The notes under the pieces: model-generated
What the model was told of the DNA's origin: nothing
Seen by the model: only the letters and a program-made list of their open reading frames with translations
The model's database searches: none
Made by a program: the position numbers and the translations under genes
From: an uncultured Aquimarina sp.
Lineage (GTDB): Bacteria; Bacteroidota; Bacteroidia; Flavobacteriales; Flavobacteriaceae
Assembly (NCBI GenBank): GCA_947498785.1
Contig: CANMLS010000036.1
Span: 1 to 61,484, forward strand
Direction of reading: 5' to 3'
DNA length: 61,484 bases
Shown here: positions 18,494-27,530 of the stretch, in pieces
Layout of the letters: every line of letters starts with the position of its first letter
Numbering within the stretch: position 1 is the stretch's first letter

Positions 18494-19339
18494 ATGAAAA
18501 CAATACAGTATCGCTCAAGAGGACAGGATGTCCATTATCTAGAGGAGATTTTAACAAATTTAGGATATAAAATATTTGTGTCTAATTTTTTTGGAAGAGA
18601 CACAGATCTGGCAGTAAAGGATTTTCAAAACAAAAATAACCTTGTCGTAGATGGAATTGTAGGTCTCAAAACTTGGTCTAAACTCATAGAATTAAAAAAT
18701 GACCTAGTAGCATTTAATGATAAATTTTTATCTGAAAAAGATGTAAAAGATTTTGCTAATGAGTTTGGGTTAGAGCTGGCTATAGTAAAAGCAGTTAATG
18801 AAATAGAAAGTAATGGAAAAGGATTTTTGGTAGATGGAAAACCGAGAATTTTATTTGAAGGGCACGTTTTCTGGAGACAGTTAGAACGTAATGGAGTAAA
18901 TCCGCTTCAATATGTTTCAGATAAAAATGAGGATGTATTGTATAAGAAATGGACTAAAGTATATTATAAAAGAGGGCAGGGAGAGTATAATCGTCTCAAA
19001 AAAGCAGCAAACATATCTGATATTCCTGTTTTTTATGAAGCAGCATATAGTTCTGCTTCATGGGGGGCTTTTCAAATTATGGGATTTCATTATAAAAACT
19101 TAGGGTATTCGTCTATAAATCAATTTGTTTCTAAAATGAACGAGCATGAAAGAGAACATCTTAAAGCATTTGGAAAGTTTATTGAAATAACCTCTTTTAA
19201 AGGAGAAAAACTTATAGATTGGATTAAAGAAAAAGACTGGGCGAAGTTTGCAGAGGGATATAATGGATCAGGATACAAGAAGAATAAATATGATGCCAAA
19301 TTAAAAAAAGCTTATTTAAAATATAGTAGCGGCAAGTAG
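18494..19339 (+). CDS. N-acetylmuramidase with peptidoglycan-binding domain
   Basis: 281 aa. Residues about 5-70 form a PG_binding_1 domain (GRDTDLAVKDFQ, VDGIVGLKTW). Residues about 90-275 match the N-acetylmuramidase (DUF3380) domain of phage-type endolysins: AIVKAVNEIESNG with the probable catalytic Glu, PRILFEGHVFWRQL, and SASWGAFQIMGFHYKNLGY. It should cleave the glycan strand of peptidoglycan. No signal peptide is present, so export would need another route (holin, lysis, or a contractile or T6SS-like device), none of which is encoded nearby. It may be a domesticated phage lysin. Family assignment is good; the role is open. Confidence 0.88.
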   Translation: MKTIQYRSRGQDVHYLEEILTNLGYKIFVSNFFGRDTDLAVKDFQNKNNLVVDGIVGLKTWSKLIELKNDLVAFNDKFLSEKDVKDFANEFGLELAIVKAVNEIESNGKGFLVDGKPRILFEGHVFWRQLERNGVNPLQYVSDKNEDVLYKKWTKVYYKRGQGEYNRLKKAANISDIPVFYEAAYSSASWGAFQIMGFHYKNLGYSSINQFVSKMNEHEREHLKAFGKFIEITSFKGEKLIDWIKEKDWAKFAEGYNGSGYKKNKYDAKLKKAYLKYSSGK

Positions 19340-19393
19340 AGTTTACAACTTTAAAAGTTATAAAAATATAACAGTTTTTATATTTTTGCTTGT

Positions 19394-19867
19394 ATGATTA
19401 ATAACTTCGAAAACGAATTTTTTGGAATCGGTATTCAAAATGGAAAAACACCAGAAAACCTTGGTGTACTATGGCGTTCTGCGCAGAATATGGGAGCGAG
19501 TTTTATTTTTACCATTGGTAATCGATATGCAAAACAAGCTTGTGATACTCATAATGCGGTAAAATCGATGCCTTATTTTCATTATGATACTTTTGATGCT
19601 TTTTATCATCATTTACCCAAAGGAGCAATGTTGGTTGGGGTAGAGCTTACAGAAAATGCAGAATCCTTAGAAATGTTTGCACACCCTAAACGTTGTGTCT
19701 ATCTTTTGGGAGCAGAAGATCATGGTTTATCAAAAAAAGCTATTGAAAAATCAAAATTTCTTATAAAATTTAAATCAGAATTGAGCTTAAATGTTGCTGT
19801 AGCTGGAAGTATAGTTATGTATGATCGAGGAATTGATAAACCGAGATTTATAAGGAATTCAGAATGA
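19394..19867 (+). CDS. SpoU/TrmH-family RNA 2'-O-methyltransferase
   Basis: 157 aa. This is a minimal SPOUT methyltransferase with the knotted SAM-binding motifs: NLGVLWRSAQNMG (motif 1), RCVYLLGAEDHGLS (motif 2) and LNVAVAGSIVMYDRG (motif 3). It methylates the 2'-OH of a tRNA or rRNA nucleotide; the length is near TrmL, but the lack of an extra RNA-binding domain does not fix the target. It is a single gene in the + direction with the alanine symporter 63 bp downstream. Confidence 0.88.
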   Translation: MINNFENEFFGIGIQNGKTPENLGVLWRSAQNMGASFIFTIGNRYAKQACDTHNAVKSMPYFHYDTFDAFYHHLPKGAMLVGVELTENAESLEMFAHPKRCVYLLGAEDHGLSKKAIEKSKFLIKFKSELSLNVAVAGSIVMYDRGIDKPRFIRNSE

Positions 19868-19930
19868 ATTTTGATATAAGAATGATTTGTTGGATATGAA
19901 ATACACTTTTTGTTATTACCTTTAATATTT

Positions 19931-21283
19931 ATGTTTAAAATATTAGAAAACCTTGTTTCAGATTTTAGTCTATGGGTTTGGGATTGGCCTTTGTTAATTC
20001 TTCTTATAGGTGGTGGTTTGTTTTTTTTAATCTATTCTCGTTTTACACCTTTTTTTTATTTTAAACATGCAATTCAGGTATTAAGTGGTAAATATGATGA
20101 TGAAAAAGATCCAGGTCAATTAAGTCATTTCCAAGCATTATCTTCTGCGATAGCGGCAACTGTTGGTATGGGGAATATTAGCGGAGTGGCAATAGCAATA
20201 GTTGCTGGAGGTCCTGGGGCTATCTTTTGGATGTGGATTAGCGCTTTGATTGGCATGGCTACCAAATTTTATACCTGTTCACTAGCAGTAATGTACCGAT
20301 TACAAGATGATGATGGTAATTTGCTTAGTGGTCCTATGTATATAATTACTAAAGGACTAGGTCGGCAATGGAGACCACTTGCAGTAATATTTGCATTAGC
20401 AGGCTTAGTAGGAACATTACCAGCATTTACAGCAAATCAACTAACGCAAACATTGGTAGACGTGTTGGATTGGAATGATAGTTATAAATGGTACATAGGG
20501 TTTGTTTTAGCGGGAATTGCATCCCTTGTTATCCTTGGCGGAATTAAGAGGATTGGTCATGTTGCCAGTAAGTTAGTCCCTTTTATGGTTGTATTGTATT
20601 TTATTACCGTGATTACTATTTTGATTATTCAAATAGAGAAAGTACCAGAAATGTTTACATTAATCTTTTCTGATGCATTTTCAGGAAATGCTGTAGCAGG
20701 CGGCACTCTGGGGTACTTAATCAAAACAGGAGTAAAAAGAGCAGCTTTTTCTAATGAAGCAGGGATAGGAACTGCTCCAATGATGCACGGTACAGCAAAA
20801 ACGAATGAACCAATTAGAGAAGGTTTGGTGGCAATGATTGGTCCTGCAATAGATACATTGTTGGTATGCACGCTAACGGCTCTGGCGATACTTTCCACTG
20901 GGGTATGGCAAAATACAAGTGATAACGGAATTTCATTAACCTTAAAAGCTTTTAATACTGTATTGCCTTATGGTATAGGTGATATTGTAGTGATTATTAT
21001 GGTCTTGGTATTTGCATTATCTACATTATTCTCCTATTCGTATTACGGGACAACATGTTTAGGGTTTTTGACCAAACCTAAATATGGAAAATATTATAAT
21101 TATATATATATATTATCTATTGTAATTGCAGCTGTGGTGAAGATAGAATTTGCAATTAACCTTATTGATAGTGCTTTTGCAATTATGGCTATTCCTACAG
21201 TTATCTCTGGTTTGTTATTAGCACCAAGAGTGAATGAAATGGCAAAAACATATTTCCAAAAACTAAAAAATAAGTCTATATAA
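19931..21283 (+). CDS. Alanine/glycine:cation symporter (AGCS family)
   Basis: About 450 aa with ten or more membrane helices. It has the family signatures AIAATVGMGNISGVAIAIVAGGPGAIFWMW in outline (N-terminal third) and KTGVKRAAFSNEAGIGTAPM in the middle. It imports alanine or glycine with sodium or protons. The start at 19931 (MFKILENLV) is preferred over an in-frame ATG at 19910 because the extra seven residues are not part of the family. It ends convergently, 18 bp from the OmpA-family gene. Confidence 0.9.
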   Translation: MFKILENLVSDFSLWVWDWPLLILLIGGGLFFLIYSRFTPFFYFKHAIQVLSGKYDDEKDPGQLSHFQALSSAIAATVGMGNISGVAIAIVAGGPGAIFWMWISALIGMATKFYTCSLAVMYRLQDDDGNLLSGPMYIITKGLGRQWRPLAVIFALAGLVGTLPAFTANQLTQTLVDVLDWNDSYKWYIGFVLAGIASLVILGGIKRIGHVASKLVPFMVVLYFITVITILIIQIEKVPEMFTLIFSDAFSGNAVAGGTLGYLIKTGVKRAAFSNEAGIGTAPMMHGTAKTNEPIREGLVAMIGPAIDTLLVCTLTALAILSTGVWQNTSDNGISLTLKAFNTVLPYGIGDIVVIIMVLVFALSTLFSYSYYGTTCLGFLTKPKYGKYYNYIYILSIVIAAVVKIEFAINLIDSAFAIMAIPTVISGLLLAPRVNEMAKTYFQKLKNKSI

Positions 21284-21301
21284 ACCTAAAAAACTAAGAT
21301 T

Positions 21302-23356
21302 TTATTTGCGTACTATAAATTCACTTCTTCTATTCTCTTGATGTTCTTCTTCAGTACACGGTACGTTATTCGTACAATTGTTAATTAATTTTCTTTCCCC
21401 ATAAGCTTTTCCTCGTATACGTCTCCAGTAAATTTCGCCTTTTTCTATAATATATTTTACTGTGGTTCTCATTCTTTTTACACTTAGTCTCTTATTATAC
21501 CAGTAACTAGATCTACTATCGGTGTGTGATCTAACTTCTATTTTTAATTGAGGATATTTATTCATTGCGGAAATAATTTTTTGCAATTCGACCTCTGCTT
21601 CTGGTTGAATTGATGAGTCATCAAGGCTAAAATAAATTGGTTGAAGTTGTAAAACCTTAGATAAATCGTCTCCTGTTTTTATTTCTACAGAAGTGAGCAA
21701 TATTTCTGTAGCTTTTATTGGATCAAGAGGTATTGAAATATTATGGGTGTCTTCAAAAACATTTGTAGTTTTTAGAGCTATATCATGCGAGACAAACTCA
21801 TCTAATGAAGCTGATATAATATATTCTGTATTACAAAGTATATCAAAAGCATAACCACCTTGATCGTTTGATACAGTTTGAGTAATGAAAATCCCATTGG
21901 TATCTGTTAAAGTAATTTTTACATTTGATAAACTTTCATTAGTACTACTGTTTGTGATATTTCCTTTTACATATTGTTTACAAGAAGTAATTAATTCTTC
22001 GGTTTGTTTAAAACTATAAATATCATCATTCCCTTTACCTCCTTTTCGATTACTGGCAAAATAACCTATCCGTGTATCCTCATTAAGTGCAAAACTAAAA
22101 TCATCTTTTGAACTATTTACAGGTTTGCCTATGTTATAAGCAGTATTATAAATAGATTTTTCTGGGACAGATACAAAAATATCCAGTCCTCCTAGACCTA
22201 CATGTCCATCGCTGGAGAAGTATAGTCTTCCACTATTACTGATGTATGGGAAAGTTTCTCTACCTTCAGTATTGATACCTTCTCCAAGATTTTCTGGCGT
22301 GCCAAATTTTCCATTATCAAGTATATCTACGACAAATAAATCAGATTTTCCTAAAGAACCTGGCATATCACTGGCAAAATAAAGTTTATTTTCATCATGG
22401 TTTAGTGAGGGATGAGACACAGAATATTCATCACTACAAAAAGGTAATTCTTCTATATTTACCCATTTTCCGTCTTTTAAAGAAGCTTTATAAAGTTTTA
22501 GTAAAACAACTCCTTTTTTATTAGTTCTTATTTTGTTGTCGATATAGTTATTACGGGTAAAATAAACAGTTTTTCCATCTTTACTAAAGCTAGTTGAAGA
22601 TTCATGAAATTTGGTATTAATTTTACCGGGAAGTTTTTTGATACCTTCAAGGCTGATTTGATCATCTTTTATTGTTGAAGAAAATAAATCCAAAAAAGGC
22701 ATCTCGTTCCACTCGTGTAATTCTGAATCATTTGTCTTTTTATTTCTGGAAGAAGCAAAAACAATTTGATTTTGATTGTTAAAGCTTGGAGCATATTCAG
22801 AATTTTGAGAGTTTATGTCAAGAGAGAATATATCGTATTTTCCAGATTGCATTTCGATAAAATCCAAATAATTTCTCTTGTTTATAAATGATCTTGCTCG
22901 TTTATCGTTACCTGTCAATGTGTTAAGCTTGTCCATTACTTTGTCGGCTTCGTCATAAAACTCAATACTTTTTAAACTTTGAGCATACCTAAAAAGGTAT
23001 TCTGCATCCAAGTCATTAGGGTATTCCTGAGTCAATTTTTTATACCATTTAACAGAGCTTTCTAGATCTCCAGTAAGATAATATGAATCGGCTAATTTTC
23101 TGTAAAGATTTTGTGATGAATATCCTCGTTGTGCAACATCCAAATAAATTGCGCGGGCATCTATATATGCAAAAGCTTTGAAATTTTTATTTGCTTTGGC
23201 AAGAAGTTTATCTTGACCTTGAGCGTTAAGAGTTATGGATACTAAAATTATGATAATATAAGATCTTGCTACTACTCTTTTTGTAAAAACTTGTAAAGAA
23301 ATTAACTGATGTACTTTCAAATTGTCCCGATTTTTGATGCTAAAAAATGTTTCCAC
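21302..23356 (-). CDS. OmpA-family protein with TPR and PD40 repeats
   Basis: 684 aa. After an N-terminal export signal (about 30-47, ending NAQGQ) come TPR-like helices (about 50-150), a PD40/WD40-like beta-propeller (about 180-450, with repeated LYFASD and IGYFASNRKGG), a carboxypeptidase-regulatory-like beta domain (about 465-545) and an OmpA peptidoglycan-binding domain (about 575-684, IEVRSHTDSRSS). It is probably a periplasmic outer-membrane-linked anchor. Family members often accompany PorP/SprF-like proteins and T9SS substrates; no such partner is adjacent. The long pre-signal stretch suggests that the start may lie further in, but no other ATG precedes the signal. Confidence 0.88.
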   Translation of the reverse strand: METFFSIKNRDNLKVHQLISLQVFTKRVVARSYIIIILVSITLNAQGQDKLLAKANKNFKAFAYIDARAIYLDVAQRGYSSQNLYRKLADSYYLTGDLESSVKWYKKLTQEYPNDLDAEYLFRYAQSLKSIEFYDEADKVMDKLNTLTGNDKRARSFINKRNYLDFIEMQSGKYDIFSLDINSQNSEYAPSFNNQNQIVFASSRNKKTNDSELHEWNEMPFLDLFSSTIKDDQISLEGIKKLPGKINTKFHESSTSFSKDGKTVYFTRNNYIDNKIRTNKKGVVLLKLYKASLKDGKWVNIEELPFCSDEYSVSHPSLNHDENKLYFASDMPGSLGKSDLFVVDILDNGKFGTPENLGEGINTEGRETFPYISNSGRLYFSSDGHVGLGGLDIFVSVPEKSIYNTAYNIGKPVNSSKDDFSFALNEDTRIGYFASNRKGGKGNDDIYSFKQTEELITSCKQYVKGNITNSSTNESLSNVKITLTDTNGIFITQTVSNDQGGYAFDILCNTEYIISASLDEFVSHDIALKTTNVFEDTHNISIPLDPIKATEILLTSVEIKTGDDLSKVLQLQPIYFSLDDSSIQPEAEVELQKIISAMNKYPQLKIEVRSHTDSRSSYWYNKRLSVKRMRTTVKYIIEKGEIYWRRIRGKAYGERKLINNCTNNVPCTEEEHQENRRSEFIVRK

Positions 23357-23519
23357 GGGGTTTTTGAAAACATAATAGAACTAAATTTAGGAAAAAAAAT
23401 AATTAAAAAGTTAATTCATTGAAAATATTTACTAACCATTTTTTTGAAAACAGATGTTAACAAAAAAGAGATAGATTCAATTATCTTTTGATCAATTACT
23501 TTCTTGTTGAATATTCATC

Positions 23520-23527
23520 TACCTTTG
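23520..23527 (+). promoter_or_regulatory. Candidate -7 box of era
   Basis: TACCTTTG matches the Bacteroidota TAnnTTTG consensus, 17 bp before the era start codon. The -33 TTG is not at ideal spacing, so support is limited to the -7 box. Confidence 0.35.
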
Positions 23528-23543
23528 CCCAAAAATTAATACT

Positions 23544-24425
23544 ATGACTCATAAAGCAGGTTTTGTAAATATCATAGGTAATCCTAATGTAGGTAAATCT
23601 ACATTGATGAATGCTTTTATTGGTGAAAAACTTTCGATTATTACTTCCAAAGCGCAAACTACAAGACACAGGATTTTGGGTATTGTTAATGGAGATGATT
23701 TTCAGGTTATCTTATCAGATACTCCTGGGATTATTAAACCGGCATATGAGTTACAAGAATCAATGATGGGGTTTGTTAAATCTGCTTTTGAAGATGCAGA
23801 TGTGATTATCTATATGATAGAAATAGGTGAAAAAGAACTTAAAGACGAAACTTTTTTTAATAAAATTAAAAATGCTAAAATCCCTGTAATTTTATTATTA
23901 AATAAAATCGATCAATCTAATCAACAGCAATTAGAGGAACAAGTTCAATTTTGGGCAGAAAAAGTGCCTAATGCAGAGTTGTATCCAATATCAGCGTTAG
24001 AGAATTTTAATGTAAGAGAAGTTTTTGATCGCATTGTAGAACTATTACCAGTATCTCCAGCTTTTTATCCAAAAGATCAATTAACCGATAAACCAGAACG
24101 ATTTTTTGTAAATGAAGCTATTCGAGAGAAAATTTTACTTCATTATAAAAAGGAAATACCTTATGCTGTAGAAATAGAAACAGAAGAGTTTCTTGAAGAA
24201 GAAAATATCATTAGAATCCGATCAGTAATTATGGTAGAACGTGATTCTCAAAAAGGAATTATAATCGGTCATAAAGGATCAGCTCTGAAAAAAGTTGGGA
24301 CAGAAGCTCGCAAAGAACTCGAGAAATTTTTTGAAAAAAAAATACATATAGAACTGTATGTAAAAATTAATAAAAATTGGCGTAGTAACGACCGACAATT
24401 AAAGCGTTTTGGATATAATCAATAG
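23544..24425 (+). CDS. era: GTPase Era
   Basis: 293 aa. It is a ribosome-associated GTPase needed for 16S rRNA processing and 30S assembly. G1 GNPNVGKST, G3 DTPGI, G4 NKID and G5 SAL motifs lie in the first 170 residues, followed by a C-terminal KH domain with IIGHKGSALKKVG. Length and order are normal. It is a single gene; the other double-GTPase, der, lies 5 kb downstream. Confidence 0.97.
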   Translation: MTHKAGFVNIIGNPNVGKSTLMNAFIGEKLSIITSKAQTTRHRILGIVNGDDFQVILSDTPGIIKPAYELQESMMGFVKSAFEDADVIIYMIEIGEKELKDETFFNKIKNAKIPVILLLNKIDQSNQQQLEEQVQFWAEKVPNAELYPISALENFNVREVFDRIVELLPVSPAFYPKDQLTDKPERFFVNEAIREKILLHYKKEIPYAVEIETEEFLEEENIIRIRSVIMVERDSQKGIIIGHKGSALKKVGTEARKELEKFFEKKIHIELYVKINKNWRSNDRQLKRFGYNQ

Positions 24426-24826
24426 CCCTGTGCTTATACTGTTTTACTATTACGAAACATGTAATCAAATGTAGATGGATTATTTGTGAAAATTGTAATG
24501 CTTTTGTGATAAACCTGTAGTTTGTGTAGTAAATTTTACCTTTTATCGGTTTTATCAATTTTCTTGTGGGTTTTTAATGCTTTATATTTATTTTCGCCTT
24601 CCAAATTTAATGTAAAAAACGCCCCAAGCTATGCATACATTTTACTTCTTCAGACACAAAACTATAGTACAAATTAGTAAAGATTTATTCTGGTAATATT
24701 AGCAAATAGTTTTGATAAAAAATTTTTATCAAAAACATATTTAGTTCTGTGTTATTAGCATAAAGTCATACTTGAATAACCTGTTTTTTTTGAATTTCAT
24801 AAAAATCAATCTTTAAAACCATCAAA
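24426..24826. other. Intergenic region, 401 bp, no gene found
   Basis: AT-rich leader region between era and the adhesin gene, both on the + strand. No RNA gene, repeat or convincing small ORF was seen. It presumably holds the adhesin promoter, but no clear TAnnTTTG box with a matched -33 was found near the start. Confidence 0.6.
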
Positions 24827-27361
24827 ATGCTCAACAGTTTTAGAAAAAAAATAACCAAAATCACGCTATTCTCTTTTGTATTAGTATATGTTTCTATGAT
24901 CTCTTCGGGATTTATAGAACCAGACAATAAAAATAGTACTGAAGAAAAGATCACTACAGTTAATAATTGTGATAATCCATTAAGTAATACCTTAGAATAT
25001 AATGCATTTGTGAGATACGAAACCTATCTCAAAAATGGAGATACAGAAGGTCCTATTGCAATGGGTGGAGACCTCACAATGAAAGGAATAATAACCGTTG
25101 CAGCTCATACAGCAGGAATTAACTACTTCAATGGAGATAGTGAGGCTTCTTCTTTGGTAGTTGAAGGTAAAATCATTTACGATTCTGGAGGGGGAATACA
25201 TCTTAATAAAGGATTTGTGAAAATTGGAGATATTAATGGGTCTTCGGTTTATGATAGAGATCTTAATAATGCCTCTGTAAATACAAGATTAACGTCAGGA
25301 GACTACAAAGCAATTCCAAGAGTACAGGTACAAAGAAAGCAATCAGAAAATACTGTTGTTCATGGTGGTTTAATAGATTTTGAAACTACATTTGCAGAGT
25401 TAAAATCTACATCTTTAGAATTTAGCCTTCTAGAAGCTACCTTAGAAGTGGATCAAAACAATAAAATTAATCTTACTCGAGATCAGGTAAATGTGCTGAA
25501 TCTTTCTGGGAATGAGATTCTTAGCATGCCTTATCTTACATTCGTAAATAAACCAGATGCAAATACTCCGCTTGTTGTAAATGTAGATGTCTCAGGAGAT
25601 TTTGAATGGAGTGTATTTAATATTAATAATATAGGAGATCAGCATGGTAGTTTTATTATTTGGAATTTCTTTAATGCATCATCTATAACACTTAAAGGAG
25701 GAGGTACTTTGGTAGGTTCTTTATTTGCTCCAAAAGCTGATGTGATTAAAGATTCTTCAGGAAATATAAATGGTCAGGTAATAGCAAAAAACTATTATCA
25801 TAATCAAGGAGAGTTACATCAACATGTTTTTAAAGGTTGCATAGATATACCACTCTCAACGGTTTGCGAATTGTCAGTTGATGCTGGTGATGATACAGAG
25901 ATTTGTCGAGACCAACAAGTAACACTTACTGCTTCAATTTCTGATGTATCTATATGTAATGATTGTGAGTCAAATAGTGTTGAAAACACAGTAGGATGCG
26001 GAAAAGGAAATCCCTATGTACTTTGGTTAAAAGATGACATAAACAATACAATAAAGAGGTTTTCTAATGTTGATTTGGAATGGAAAGAGCTAGCAGACGG
26101 TACTGCTAAATTAGTAGGTACTGTCATAGATAATGATAACCCTTTGATTGCATTAGAAGTTGACGTGACATATTCTGGAAAAACAACAGTGACACCTTCT
26201 GGTAGTCCCAAAAATCACCTTTGTAATTCTGAAAATAGTAATGGATGGATTTATTATACAGATGTTTCTGGCTCTATTACTCAGAATGATGGCTCTTGGG
26301 TATTTGATATCTCCAGAAGAGGTCCAGCTTTTCAATTGGGTAATGGAGCAAATATAACTGAAGAAGAGGAAAGGAGATATGGAGGGTCTGGTTGGTTTGA
26401 TACTACGGATAGTAATTTTAAAGTAGGAGATTTTAATATTAATATTGGAGAATGTAGTACTATGTGTAATAGTAATGTAAGTTATTTATGGTCTACAGGA
26501 GCTACTACATCATCAATAACAGTTGCTGATCCTGGAATATATACAGTTACTGTTAAAGATTGTGAAGGTTGTGAAGCTTTTGATACTGTAGAAGTTCTTA
26601 CAGGAAATCCACTATCCGTAAATATTGGAGAGGATCAACAAATTTGTGCAGGACAGGAACTTATACTTACTGCAGAAGTAGATGATAATGGAGGTTGCTC
26701 TACACCAGATGAGGTTACGTATTTATGGTCAAATGGAGAAACAACAAAAAGCATTACGGTATCTCCTGAAGAAGACACAGAATACACTGTTATGATAAAT
26801 GGTTGTGGGTCTTGTGGAGGTGCTACAGATAAAGTATTAGTGTCTATTTCTTCTGAGTTTTCAATAGACTTAGGAGAAGACTTGACAACATGTTATGGAC
26901 TACCAGTGGTGCTTACCTCTCCCATTGATGCAGATACATATCTTTGGTCAACAGGAGAAACAACTAAATCAATCACGGTAACAGTTTTATTTCCAGACAG
27001 TTATGTTCTTGAGGTGAGTAAAGATGGTTGTGTAGCTACAGACGAAATAGAGATTTTTATTTTTCCATGTGAAGGGAGGGAGTCGTCAGAAAGTAAAACT
27101 GTTGATGTATACCCAACTGTTATAGAATCAACAGGGAATTTATCATTGAACATGAAATCTAAAAATAATCAAGAGATTAGGGTTTCTATTCATGATCTTT
27201 CAGGAGCAACTGTTGGACCTGTAATAGTTAAAGATATGCCACAAGGAGATAAAACGATAAGTATAAGCCTTACTCAATTCTCAAAACTTTCATCAGGAAT
27301 GTATATCATGAAAATCACAGGAGAAACAGGAATAATCACACAAAGATTGATTATACAATAA
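24827..27361 (+). CDS. T9SS-secreted choice-of-anchor A adhesin-like protein
   Basis: 844 aa. The signal peptide is about 1-32. Residues about 45-345 match the choice-of-anchor A domain (AFVRYETYLKNGDTEGPIAM, and GSLFAPKADV near its end). Then comes a Cys-containing domain (about 355-555) unlike anything I can name, followed by three repeats of a PKD/SprB-type module with YLWSTGATTSSITV, YLWSNGETTKSITV and YLWSTGETTKSITV. The last about 80 residues are a type A T9SS sorting domain (VDVYPTVIES start, MYIMKI end). It is probably a secreted or surface-attached glycan- or protein-binding protein. It is followed by a strong terminator, so it is monocistronic. Confidence 0.85.
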   Translation: MLNSFRKKITKITLFSFVLVYVSMISSGFIEPDNKNSTEEKITTVNNCDNPLSNTLEYNAFVRYETYLKNGDTEGPIAMGGDLTMKGIITVAAHTAGINYFNGDSEASSLVVEGKIIYDSGGGIHLNKGFVKIGDINGSSVYDRDLNNASVNTRLTSGDYKAIPRVQVQRKQSENTVVHGGLIDFETTFAELKSTSLEFSLLEATLEVDQNNKINLTRDQVNVLNLSGNEILSMPYLTFVNKPDANTPLVVNVDVSGDFEWSVFNINNIGDQHGSFIIWNFFNASSITLKGGGTLVGSLFAPKADVIKDSSGNINGQVIAKNYYHNQGELHQHVFKGCIDIPLSTVCELSVDAGDDTEICRDQQVTLTASISDVSICNDCESNSVENTVGCGKGNPYVLWLKDDINNTIKRFSNVDLEWKELADGTAKLVGTVIDNDNPLIALEVDVTYSGKTTVTPSGSPKNHLCNSENSNGWIYYTDVSGSITQNDGSWVFDISRRGPAFQLGNGANITEEEERRYGGSGWFDTTDSNFKVGDFNINIGECSTMCNSNVSYLWSTGATTSSITVADPGIYTVTVKDCEGCEAFDTVEVLTGNPLSVNIGEDQQICAGQELILTAEVDDNGGCSTPDEVTYLWSNGETTKSITVSPEEDTEYTVMINGCGSCGGATDKVLVSISSEFSIDLGEDLTTCYGLPVVLTSPIDADTYLWSTGETTKSITVTVLFPDSYVLEVSKDGCVATDEIEIFIFPCEGRESSESKTVDVYPTVIESTGNLSLNMKSKNNQEIRVSIHDLSGATVGPVIVKDMPQGDKTISISLTQFSKLSSGMYIMKITGETGIITQRLIIQ

Positions 27362-27370
27362 TTTTTTTAA

Positions 27371-27426
27371 ATATACAAAACCAAAAAACCTGCTATTTTA
27401 CTAGCAGGTTTTTTGGTTTTGTATAT
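27371..27426 (+). terminator. Strong terminator after the adhesin gene
   Basis: A perfect 24-bp stem (27371-27394 with 27403-27426) closes an 8-base loop ATTTTACT; its core is ACCTGCT/AGCAGGT. The 3' arm contains TTTTTTGGTTTT. This is one of the clearest hairpins in the window. The symmetry means it can also work on the other strand. Confidence 0.85.
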
Positions 27427-27530
27427 AGCCTATATAAAGGATTAATATTCTTAATTTATTCTTTGCATAACATTAAGGATATATTTATTGCTAACATTTG
27501 AGGTTTTAATCATTTAAAGGAAGACCAATA

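Noticed and set aside
19341..19393. Terminator after the muramidase gene
   Set aside because: The complementary blocks are only A/T (AAAAATAT and ATATTTTT) and the predicted stem is weak, so it is not called.
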